NCBI GenBank assembly: GCA_036270095.1
Contig: DATBDE010000075.1
Location: 1 to 64,000, forward strand
Length of the DNA stretch: 64,000 nucleotides
Reading direction: 5' to 3'
Origin: DATBDE01 sp036270095
GTDB taxonomy: Bacteria > Actinomycetota > Thermoleophilia > Solirubrobacterales > Solirubrobacteraceae
Below, one piece after another: positions 39,201-45,949 of the stretch (positions are counted from its first letter, which is position 1; each line of letters begins with the position of its first letter). A model generated the notes under the pieces. The model did not search any database, had not been told where the DNA came from, and saw nothing but the letters and a program-made list of their open reading frames with translations. The translations under genes and the position numbers were made by a program.

Positions 39201-39795
39201 TGCCGCCGTTGGGCAGCAGCGTGATCGAGGTCTGGATCGGCACGGTGCGGCCGACGGCCTTGGCCGCTTCGCGGGCGCCGAACACGGCGGCCTTGACCTC
39301 GAGGATGTCCTGCGCGGTCTCGATGATGATTAGGTCGGCGCCCCCCTCGGTCAGGCCCTTGGCCTGCTCGGTGAACACCTCGACGAGCTGGCCGAACGAG
39401 ATCGCGCCCAGCGTGGGGTCGTCCGAGGCGGGCAGCATGCCGGTGGGGCCGATCGACCCGGCGACGAAGCGGTCCGCGCCGGCCGCCTTGCGGGCGATCT
39501 GGGCGGCCTTAGTGTTGATCTCCAGCGTGTGCTCGGCCAGGCCCCACTCGTCGAGCTTGAGCCGCGAGGCCTGGAAGGTGTCGGTCTCCAGCACCTCGGC
39601 GCCGGCATCGAGCATCGACGTGTGCACGCCCTCGATGACGTCGGGGCGGTTGAGGACGAGCGCCTCGTGGCACTTGCCGGGAAGGCCGCCGTAGTCCTCC
39701 GAGGTGAGCTCGAACTGCTCGAGCGTCGCGCCCATCCCGCCGTCGAAGACGACGACGCGGGACCGGGCGGCGGCAAGGAAATCGCGGTCGGCCAT
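36229..39795 (-). CDS. metH: Cobalamin-dependent methionine synthase
   Basis: An 1188-residue enzyme with all modules. The homocysteine-binding domain has zinc ligands C225 (GLNCSTGP) and C292/C293 (GGCCGTTPDH). The pterin-binding domain (about 335-600) has GERVNSQGS, and the cap follows. The B12 domain carries H730 in GDVHDIGKSLV. The C-terminal activation domain has the family's AEGLSEWLHW stretch. It transfers a methyl group from methyltetrahydrofolate to homocysteine. No B12 riboswitch lies upstream; the start is 33 nt from the next gene and has a leaderless-type promoter overlapped by a 16-bp palindrome. Confidence 0.97.
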   Translation of the reverse strand: MADRDFLAAARSRVVVFDGGMGATLEQFELTSEDYGGLPGKCHEALVLNRPDVIEGVHTSMLDAGAEVLETDTFQASRLKLDEWGLAEHTLEINTKAAQIARKAAGADRFVAGSIGPTGMLPASDDPTLGAISFGQLVEVFTEQAKGLTEGGADLIIIETAQDILEVKAAVFGAREAAKAVGRTVPIQTSITLLPNGGKMLLGTDVDSALTTLTGLEVDVLGLNCSTGPEDMRDAIRFLSENSPLPIHCIPNAGLPIQGPDGETIFPEEPEPLANVLGEFVERFGVAIVGGCCGTTPDHIAAIRERCARDTVPARPEPAPRRVSSMIAATPLVQDPRPTLVGERVNSQGSRKAKELLLADDYDGLVQVAEDQVEGGAHVLDVCVALTERQDEDVQMSEVVKRIALTQPAPIQIDSTEPEVIRAALEQIPGRAIVNSINLEAGRDKADVVVPLAKAHGAALIALTIDEVGMAKTADRKVEIAQRIKEIVCDEHGLDPELLIFDCLTFTLTTGDDEWKPSAIATIEGIRRVKAEVPGVKTSLGVSNVSFGVSPGARAVLNSVFLHHCVEAGLDLAMVNPNHITPYGEIVEEERALADDLVFNRRDDALERFIAHFESKGSEAEEEVGDPTAEMEPEEALHWRILRRKKDGVEGDIDRAVEKIGAVPTLNDVLLPAMKEVGDKFGAGELILPFVLQSAEVMKRAVARLENYLDKIEGYTKGTVVLATVFGDVHDIGKSLVNTILTNNGYTVIDLGKQVPIQTILDAADEHAATAIGLSALLVSTSKQMPLCVQELHSSGRAYPLLIGGAAINRNFSFRTLYPGGKESDDVYDPGVFYCKDAFEGLAVMDQLIDAEAREGLRSKVLDGARRFRETGEEPEELDTSDASVRSAVRTDVPIPEPPFWGVQEIPVDMDELYSHLDTHVLFKLHWGGRGVKGEAWKELVETDFRPRLERMWNEQTYLHPRVLLGFFPCYAEGNDIVVLDPADRETELHRFVTPRQPKGDRLCTADFFRPKASGELDVIALTAVTVGSEVTDVMAQLERDGEFAEQLFVHGLGVQTAEGLSEWLHWKIRGWWAIPTTQGRRLSWGYPAIPEQAEHLKVEELLGLEQIDMTISDGYAPIPEQSTLAMVLHHPQAIYYGMGNGRLLPDGSPDDVIKGSRRDPSLFGELGDDEPREGAVEAEDAPAAARA

Positions 39796-39831
39796 GGGCT
39801 CAGGCTACCAACCTTGACACAGGTGTGTCAG
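39796..39831 (-). promoter_or_regulatory. metH promoter with 16-bp palindromic operator candidate
   Basis: On the minus strand CTGACA (39831-39826), an 18-nt spacer, TAGCCT (39807-39802), 6 nt, and the metH ATG (39795) form a near-consensus leaderless promoter. The perfect palindrome TGACACA-CC-TGTGTCA (39830-39815) covers the -35 end and spacer, an ideal repressor position. It also overlaps the stop codon of the upstream reductase gene. The binding factor is unknown. Confidence 0.55.
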
Positions 39832-40925
39832 GGTACGACGAGGCCCGACTCGCCCACGCCGGACTGCAGCGCGTCGAGGCCGAAGCCGTCCACCGGGCCG
39901 AGCGCCCCGGTGCCCTGCAGGCCGCCCTCGAGCGCGCGCTGCGCGCCCCACGCGAGGATGCGGCCGGTGAAGGCGTAGCCGTTGACGCCGCGCAGCGTCG
40001 CCTCGGCGAGCTGGGCGCCGTCGGCGGCGTAGGCGGAAGCGGTGACGTAGGACCCGCTGCGCGCCCGCTCGGCGGCGTCGGGCCCGCCGCTGGAGCCCTT
40101 GACGAGCTGGCGCCCGAGCGCGCGCGGGACGTCGCCGAGCACCGGCACGCGGCGGAAGAGGTCGAGCCCGGGGCTGAGTAGGGTCATCGGCCGCGCGGCG
40201 CCGCCGGCCCACCCCAGGTAGACGTTGACCTCGCGCAGGCCGTCGCGCAGCCGGGGTAGCGCGAACGCCTCCGACGTGCCGACCGAGATCCCGGGCCGCG
40301 AGCGCCCGTCGACGTCGAAGTGGCGCATGCGCGCGGCGCCGCGCTCGGTGACCAGCCGCCCGCCGCGCCACCCGTACGACGGCGCCATCAGCGCCTCGAC
40401 GACCGACGCGCGGGTGCCGCCGCTGGCGCTGGCCGCGCCGGTGATGAAGTAGCCCACGTCCACCCGCACGGCGTCCTCGCCGGCGTCGCGCAGGGCCAGC
40501 GCGCCGGCGAGGTTGCCCGGCACCCAGTCGTAGCCGAACGCGGTCACGAGCCCGCACCCGGCCGCCTCGGCGGCGCCGCCGAAGCGCTCGAACACGCGGC
40601 GGATGAACGGCGTCTCCCCGGTCGAGTCGAGGTAGTGGGCGCCGGAGGCGATGGCGCCCTCCACCGCCGGGTCGCCCCAGCGGGTGAACGGCCCCACGGT
40701 GGAGATGAGTACGTCGCCGCGCTCGACCAGCGCCGCGCAGCTCTCCGGGCGCTCGACGTCGGCGGCCTGCACCTCGAGCTCGCCGCCCAGCTCGTCGGCC
40801 AGCGCCCGCAGCTTCGGGGCGCTGCGCCCGGCCAGCACCGGACGCACGCCGCGCTGCAGCAGCGCGTCGGCGGTCAGGCGCCCGGTGTAGCCCGTGGCGC
40901 CGAACAGGACGATGCGGCCCGCCAC
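39828..40925 (-). CDS. Saccharopine dehydrogenase-like (trans-acting enoyl reductase-like) protein
   Basis: A 365-residue protein. The Rossmann motif IVLFGATGYTGRLTADALLQRG and VLAGRSAPKLRALADELG open the protein. VLISTVGPFTRWGDPAVEGAIASGAHYLDSTGE is the signature of the actinobacterial saccharopine-dehydrogenase-like group that includes mycobacterial trans-acting enoyl reductases. The YDWVPGNLAGAL block also fits. The substrate is not known; lipid-related reduction is plausible. GTG start with TACGGT 7 nt upstream. Confidence 0.85.
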   Translation of the reverse strand: MAGRIVLFGATGYTGRLTADALLQRGVRPVLAGRSAPKLRALADELGGELEVQAADVERPESCAALVERGDVLISTVGPFTRWGDPAVEGAIASGAHYLDSTGETPFIRRVFERFGGAAEAAGCGLVTAFGYDWVPGNLAGALALRDAGEDAVRVDVGYFITGAASASGGTRASVVEALMAPSYGWRGGRLVTERGAARMRHFDVDGRSRPGISVGTSEAFALPRLRDGLREVNVYLGWAGGAARPMTLLSPGLDLFRRVPVLGDVPRALGRQLVKGSSGGPDAAERARSGSYVTASAYAADGAQLAEATLRGVNGYAFTGRILAWGAQRALEGGLQGTGALGPVDGFGLDALQSGVGESGLVVP

Positions 40926-40938
40926 TCCCGCTACCGTA
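40926..40938. promoter_or_regulatory. Overlapping divergent -10 elements (reductase / DUF354)
   Basis: TACGGT on the minus strand (40938-40933) lies 7 nt before the reductase GTG. TACCGT on the plus strand (40932-40937) lies 9 nt before the DUF354 TTG. The two boxes overlap almost completely because the core is nearly palindromic. Confidence 0.4.
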
Positions 40939-40946
40939 CCGGCACT

Positions 40947-41963
40947 TTGGCTGGACGGAGGCTGTGGTTCGACATGACCGCGCCCGCGCACCCGCTCGTG
41001 TTCCGGCCGGTCATCGAGCGCCTTCGCGCGGGCGGCGACGAAGTGGTCGTGACCGCTCGCGACTACGCGCAGACGCTCGGGCTGCTCGAGCGCATGGGCA
41101 TCGAGTTCACCGCCGTGGGCAAGCACGGCGGGGCTTCGCGCGTGCGCAAGCTCGGCGCCCTGGTCGGGCGTACCTCGCGCGTGCGCAGGCTCGCGCGCAA
41201 GGACCACTTCGACCTCGCCGTGGCCCACGGCTCCAACGACCTTGCGCTGGCCGCGGCCTCGCTCGGCATCCCCGCCGTCAACACCTTCGACTACGAGTGG
41301 GCCACCCAGCAGCACCAGATCGGGTGCCGGCTGGCGCGCCGCGTGATGGTGCCCGAGGCCATCCCGCCCGAGCGCCTGCGCCGCTACGGCGTGGGCCCGC
41401 ACAAGCTGCGCCAGTACGCGGGGCTGAAGGAGGAGTACTACCTGTCCGACTTCGAGCCCGACACGGCGGTGCTGGACCAGCTCGCCCTCGACCGGGCCCG
41501 GATCCTCGTCGTCGTGCGCCCGCCGCCCGACGTCTCCATCTACCACCGCAAGGCCAACCGACTGTTCCCGCAGGTGCTCGACCACCTCGGCAACCGCGAG
41601 GACGTCCAGGCCATCGTCATCCCCCGCACCGACGAGCAGCGGGCCAGCGTGCGCGCGCTGAGCATGCCGTCGCTCGTCGTCCCCGACGGCGCCATCGACG
41701 CCCAGAGCCTGATCGCGCTCTCCGATCTGGTGGTCTCGGCCGGCGGCACGATGAACCGCGAGGCCGTCGCGCTGGGCAAACCCGTCTACACCACGTACGG
41801 CGGGAGACTGGGCGGCGTCGACGAACTCCTCATCCGCGAGGGAAGATTGCGACCATTGACGGATCCGCGCGCAATGGAGATCGCCAAGCATCCGGACGGG
41901 AGCGTGCGCGAGCGCCGCAACCCGCAGGACTTGGTGGACCTGATCCTGGGAGCGATCGAGTGA
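40947..41963 (+). CDS. DUF354 family protein (glycosyltransferase-like, GT-B fold)
   Basis: About 338 residues from TTG 40947. RLWFDMTAPAHPLVFRPVIERL and GDEVVVTARDYAQT are the DUF354 opening. The C-terminal half carries SDLVVSAGGTMNREAVALGKPVYT, a nucleotide-sugar-site-like motif shared with MurG/UDP-GlcNAc epimerase-type folds. Such genes occur in surface polysaccharide clusters. Here it is followed by a sugar-1-phosphate transferase (GTGA overlap) and asnB. The exact reaction is unknown. Confidence 0.82.
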   Translation: MAGRRLWFDMTAPAHPLVFRPVIERLRAGGDEVVVTARDYAQTLGLLERMGIEFTAVGKHGGASRVRKLGALVGRTSRVRRLARKDHFDLAVAHGSNDLALAAASLGIPAVNTFDYEWATQQHQIGCRLARRVMVPEAIPPERLRRYGVGPHKLRQYAGLKEEYYLSDFEPDTAVLDQLALDRARILVVVRPPPDVSIYHRKANRLFPQVLDHLGNREDVQAIVIPRTDEQRASVRALSMPSLVVPDGAIDAQSLIALSDLVVSAGGTMNREAVALGKPVYTTYGGRLGGVDELLIREGRLRPLTDPRAMEIAKHPDGSVRERRNPQDLVDLILGAIE

Positions 41964-42655
41964 GCACGGCAGCGCTGCCGCCGACCGAAGAGAACCTCAT
42001 CACGAGCTATGAGCGGATGGCGCACACCTACGAGCGCCCCGCGGTCGACCGCGTGCTGCGCTCGCTCGACCTCACGCTCTCCGGGGTCGCCCTCGTCGTG
42101 CTGTCGCCGGTGATCGGGCTCACCGCGCTCGCCGTGCGCGTGGGCGGCGGCCGCCCGGTGCTCTACCGCGGCCAGCGGGTGGGCCGGGCCGGGCGCGTGT
42201 TCACGATGTACAAGTTCCGCACCCTGCGGCCCGACGCCGAGCAGCGGCTGGGGCCGTTCCTGGGCGAGCAGCTCACGCAGCTGACCGCAGGCGAGGTCTC
42301 GCGCCTGGGCCGGGTGCTGCGGGCGATCAAGCTCGACGAGCTGCCCCAGCTCTGGAACGTGCTCCGCGGCGACATGAGCATCGTCGGACCGCGGCCGATC
42401 CGCCCGACCTTCTTCGCGGAGCTGTGCGAGGAGATCCCCCAGTACTGGCAGCGCCTCGTGGTGCCGCCGGGCCTGACCGGCCTGGCCCAGCTCCGCCTGA
42501 CCCGCGAGATGACCTGGGCCGAGAAGCTCGCGCACGACATGGAGTACATCGCCGACCGCTCGGTCGGCCTCTACGTGCGCGCGATCGTCGCCACCGTGGT
42601 CAAGATCGCCGCTGACGCGCTGCGGTCGACGTCGCGCACGCTCACCGGAGATTGA
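41960..42655 (+). CDS. Bacterial sugar transferase (polyprenyl-phosphate glycosyl-1-phosphate transferase)
   Basis: A 231-residue protein of the WbaP/PglC catalytic-domain class. It has one membrane-inserted helix (LDLTLSGVALVVLSPVIGLTALAV), then GRAGRVFTMYKFRTLRPDAE, LDELPQLWNVLRGDMSIVGPRPIRP and PPGLTGLAQL. It moves a sugar-1-phosphate onto a lipid carrier and starts glycan assembly at the inner membrane. The multi-helix N-terminus of WcaJ-type enzymes is absent. It is coupled to the DUF354 gene. Confidence 0.92.
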   Translation: MSTAALPPTEENLITSYERMAHTYERPAVDRVLRSLDLTLSGVALVVLSPVIGLTALAVRVGGGRPVLYRGQRVGRAGRVFTMYKFRTLRPDAEQRLGPFLGEQLTQLTAGEVSRLGRVLRAIKLDELPQLWNVLRGDMSIVGPRPIRPTFFAELCEEIPQYWQRLVVPPGLTGLAQLRLTREMTWAEKLAHDMEYIADRSVGLYVRAIVATVVKIAADALRSTSRTLTGD

Positions 42656-42656
42656 G

Positions 42657-42821
42657 ATGGCTGATTCCGCGACCCCACGCACGCGGATGACGCGCGGATA
42701 CCGGCGCTGGATCGGGGTCATCGGGCTCGCCAATGGCCGGCATTGGCTTCGCCCTGCTTCCCCCGCCCAGCTTGGTCCCGCGCGCCCCCGCGCACGTGCG
42801 GCCGCGGAACCAGCCATCTAG
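42657..42821 (+). CDS. Short ORF, possibly a frameshifted small membrane protein
   Basis: 54 codons start MADSATPRTRMTRGYRRWIGVIGLA with a CCGGAG box upstream. After that point the frame turns to low-complexity Arg/Pro. A one-base shift instead yields MAGIGFALLPPPSLVPRAP, which would complete a membrane helix typical of an export or chain-length protein N-terminus. It may be a remnant of a polysaccharide gene between the sugar transferase and asnB. No homology is recognisable, so this is tentative. Confidence 0.3.
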   Translation: MADSATPRTRMTRGYRRWIGVIGLANGRHWLRPASPAQLGPARPRARAAAEPAI

Positions 42822-42823
42822 GG

Positions 42824-44716
42824 ATGTGCGGCATCTGCGGCCTGCTGGCGCTTAACGGCGCCAGTCCCATCGACGCCGACGGGCTTGACGCGATGAACGC
42901 GGAGATGGTGCACCGCGGGCCCGATAGCGCCGGTGCCTGGGCCGACGGGCCGGTCGGGCTCGCCGCCCGGCGGCTGGCGATCATCGACCTCGAGCATGGC
43001 GACCAGCCCATCCGCACCGCCGACGGCCGCGTGACCGTGGTCCAGAACGGCGAGATCTACAACTACGAGGCGCTGCACACCGAGCTCGCGGCCGCGGGGC
43101 ACCGGCTGCGCACGCGGTCGGACACCGAGGTGCTGGCCTACGCCTACCTGGAGTGGGGCCCGCGCTTCGTCGAGCGTCTGCGCGGCATGTTCGCGCTCGC
43201 GCTGTGGGACGCGTCCGAGCGCCGGCTCGTGCTCGCCCGCGACCGCTTCGGCATCAAGCCCCTGTTCCACGCCGAGGCCGGCGGCGCGCTGGCCTTCGCC
43301 TCCGAGCTCAACGCCCTGCGCCTGGCCCCCCGCTTCGACGCGGCCATCGACCCCGAGGCGCTCGAGGCCTTCCTGGCCTTCAACTCGATCCCGGCGCCGC
43401 TGACCATCTTCCGCTCCGCGCGCAAGCTGCCGCCCGGCCACCTGCTGGTGCGCGAGCGCGGGACCACCCGGATCGAGCGCTTCGCCCGCCCGACCCCCGT
43501 GCCCGCGCCCGACGTGCGCCGCGACGACGAGGCCACCCTGGCGGCCGAACTCCGCGAGGCCCTACGCGACTCGGTCCGCGCCCACCTGGTCTCCGACGTG
43601 CCCGTCGGCGTGCTGCTCTCGGGCGGGGTGGACTCGAGCGTACTCTGCGCGCTGGCCGCGCAGGAGTCCGGCGAGCCGGTGCAGACGTTCTCGATCGGCT
43701 TCCAGGAGCGCTCGTTCAACGAGCTCGACCTCGCGCGCTCGGTGGCCGAGCGCTATCGCACCGACCACCACGAGCTCATCGTCCGCCCGGACGCGGCCGA
43801 GCTGCTGCCGGAGATCGTCGCGTCGTTCGACGAGCCCTTCGGCGACTCGTCGGCGCTGCCCACGTTCCTGGTCTGCCGCCTGGCCGGCGAGCACGTCAAG
43901 GTGGCGCTGTCGGGCGAGGGCGGCGACGAGCTGTTCGGCGGCTACGAGACGTACGTGGCCGACCTCGTCTCCGCCCGCGGCCTGGGCCGGGCGGCGCGGC
44001 TGGCTCGCCCGCTGGTCGAGCGGCTGCCGAGCTCGTCGCGCCGGGTCTCGCTCGAGTACCGGGCCAAGCGGTTCGTGCGCGCCGCCCACCTGCCCCCGCT
44101 CGAGCGCCACCACGGCTGGAAGGAGATCTTCGCCCCCGAGGTGCGGGCCGAGCTCCTGCGCGACGGCCACAACGGCCACGACCCGCTCGACGTCTATCGC
44201 GCCCGCTACGCCGAGACCGCCGGGGCCGAGCCGCTGGCGCGGCTGCAGGACGTGGACCTCGGCATCTACCTCGTCGACGACCTGCTGGTCAAGACCGACC
44301 GCATGAGCATGGCCCACTCGCTCGAGGCGCGCGTGCCGTTCCTCGACACCGAGGTCGCCGGCTTCGCCATGGCCCTGCCCACGGCCGCCAAGGTGCGCGG
44401 GTGGGCCAAGAAGCGGCTGCTGCGCCGGGCGGCGGCGCCGCTCGTGCCCAAGGCGATCGTGGCCGGCCGCAAGAAGGGCTTCTCGATCCCCGCCGCCGCC
44501 TGGCTGCGCGGCCCGCTCGAGCCGTTCGCCCGCGAGGTGCTCGCGCCTGCGCGCGTGCGCGAGCAGGGCCTGCTCGACCCCGCGGCGGTCGGCGCCCTGC
44601 TCGACCGCCACGTGGCCGGCGAGGAGGACCTCAGCCGCCAGCTCTGGGGCCTGCTGTCGCTGTCCCTGTGGCTGGACCGGCCGGCGGTCAGGCCCGCCCG
44701 CGCACCAGGTCGATGA
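42824..44716 (+). CDS. asnB: Asparagine synthase (glutamine-hydrolyzing)
   Basis: A 630-residue two-domain enzyme. The N-terminal glutaminase starts MCGICGLLA with nucleophile Cys2, followed by MVHRGPDSAG and NGEIYNYE. The synthetase domain carries the pyrophosphate loop VLLSGGVDSSVL and EGGDELFGGYETY. MSMAHSLEARVPFLD completes the ATP/Asp site. In this setting, after two glycan genes, it may amidate a glycan or lipid-linked substrate instead of making free asparagine (inference). Confidence 0.92.
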   Translation: MCGICGLLALNGASPIDADGLDAMNAEMVHRGPDSAGAWADGPVGLAARRLAIIDLEHGDQPIRTADGRVTVVQNGEIYNYEALHTELAAAGHRLRTRSDTEVLAYAYLEWGPRFVERLRGMFALALWDASERRLVLARDRFGIKPLFHAEAGGALAFASELNALRLAPRFDAAIDPEALEAFLAFNSIPAPLTIFRSARKLPPGHLLVRERGTTRIERFARPTPVPAPDVRRDDEATLAAELREALRDSVRAHLVSDVPVGVLLSGGVDSSVLCALAAQESGEPVQTFSIGFQERSFNELDLARSVAERYRTDHHELIVRPDAAELLPEIVASFDEPFGDSSALPTFLVCRLAGEHVKVALSGEGGDELFGGYETYVADLVSARGLGRAARLARPLVERLPSSSRRVSLEYRAKRFVRAAHLPPLERHHGWKEIFAPEVRAELLRDGHNGHDPLDVYRARYAETAGAEPLARLQDVDLGIYLVDDLLVKTDRMSMAHSLEARVPFLDTEVAGFAMALPTAAKVRGWAKKRLLRRAAAPLVPKAIVAGRKKGFSIPAAAWLRGPLEPFAREVLAPARVREQGLLDPAAVGALLDRHVAGEEDLSRQLWGLLSLSLWLDRPAVRPARAPGR

Positions 44717-45911
44717 GCCGGCCGAGGACGGCCTCGCCGTTGGCGCGCAGGCCGTTGTGCTGGTACTCGTTGGTGATCCACGGCTTCAGGCCGCGGATGC
44801 GCCGGCCGGCCTCGCGCGAGAACTCCATCGGCACGTAGAGGTCCTCGGCGTAGATCGCCGCCGCCGACGGGACCTCGTTGGCGGCGAGCACGTCGAAGTC
44901 GTAGAGGCGCGGCCACTCGTGCTGGGCGAGCAGAGCGGCGGCGTCGCGCAGCCGGCCCAGGGCCGCGTGCTCGTCGAACATGCCGGGGAGGATGTGCTCG
45001 CCGAAGAACAGCTCGGGCTCGCGCTCGTAGGCGCCGGGGAGCACGCGCGCGGCCGCCCAACGGGTGGCGGTGCCGTCGGCCCAGCACGCCTCCTGCAGGA
45101 GCGAGTAGATGGGGTCGCGGGCGAAGCTCAGCGGGTCGTCGGCGTCGTGCAGGAAGGCAGGGGAGTCGAACGGCAGCTCGAGCAGGTGGTGCAGGTTCTC
45201 GGCGCCGTCGCTCATGCCCAGCTGCAGGCCGAGCTGGCGCACCCGCAGCGGCGTGAGCTCGTCCCCCGACGGGAGGCGCACGTGCGCGTCGTGCAGCGCG
45301 CGCACGCGCGCGCGATCCTCCGGGTAGCGCTCGTAGTAGCGGCGGCTGCGGTCGATGGCGAGGCGGTAGGTGAGCGCGTAGACGTCGTCCACCGGTACCT
45401 CGAACGCGGGCAGGCCGCCGGTGATGTAGGCCTCGCTCAGGCCGTCCTGCGCTGCTGACAGGTAATGGGTGACGCAGAACCCGCCGAAGCTCTGCCCCAG
45501 CACGCTCCAGCGCTCGACCCCGAGCTCCGCCCGGATGAGCTCGGCGTCGGCCACGATGCTGTCGGCGCGGAAGTGCGCCAGGTACGCCGCCTGCTGCGCC
45601 GGCGTCATGTCGTCCAGCGTCCCCACCGGCGACGAGCGCCCGGTACCGCGCTGGTCGAGCATGAGCACGCGGAAGTCGCGCAGCGCCCGGACCATCCAGC
45701 CCGGGCCCCGCGGGGCACCCGAGGGGCGCGCGGCCTCGAACCCGGGGCCGCCCTGGAAGAAGACCAGGAACGGCTTGTCGCGGCCGTCGGGCTCGGCCAC
45801 CTCGCGCGCGAACACCGTGAGCTCGTCGCCCTCGGGCCGCGCGTGGTCGAGCGGCACTATGAACTCGTGCTCGGTGAGGACCAAGCCGGGGATGCGGTGG
45901 GTCACGGCCAT
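44688..45911 (-). CDS. Alpha/beta hydrolase, proline iminopeptidase-like
   Basis: A 407-residue hydrolase of the S33 peptidase group. The oxyanion block is FLVFFQGGPGFEAARP, DQRGTGRSSPV is the family signature, and the nucleophile Ser is in WSVLGQSFGGFCV. A cap region follows, and a C-terminal Asp and His are expected near AIYAEDLYVPM and ITNEYQHNGLR. It cleaves N-terminal proline or other small residues from peptides. The 3' end overlaps asnB by 29 bp (convergent). Confidence 0.88.
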   Translation of the reverse strand: MAVTHRIPGLVLTEHEFIVPLDHARPEGDELTVFAREVAEPDGRDKPFLVFFQGGPGFEAARPSGAPRGPGWMVRALRDFRVLMLDQRGTGRSSPVGTLDDMTPAQQAAYLAHFRADSIVADAELIRAELGVERWSVLGQSFGGFCVTHYLSAAQDGLSEAYITGGLPAFEVPVDDVYALTYRLAIDRSRRYYERYPEDRARVRALHDAHVRLPSGDELTPLRVRQLGLQLGMSDGAENLHHLLELPFDSPAFLHDADDPLSFARDPIYSLLQEACWADGTATRWAAARVLPGAYEREPELFFGEHILPGMFDEHAALGRLRDAAALLAQHEWPRLYDFDVLAANEVPSAAAIYAEDLYVPMEFSREAGRRIRGLKPWITNEYQHNGLRANGEAVLGRLIDLVRGRA

Positions 45912-45949
45912 CGGCGCGTCCCAGGATGGCAAAGCGAAGGCGGCTCCGA

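Noticed and set aside
37417..39333. 638-codon plus-strand frame opposite metH
   Set aside because: Shadow frame of a clearly conserved gene, full of HAQRHLL/DLVQVVLE-type low-complexity sequence with no recognisable domain.
39796..39827. Cobalamin riboswitch upstream of metH
   Set aside because: Only 32 bp of spacer and no B12-box-like sequence.
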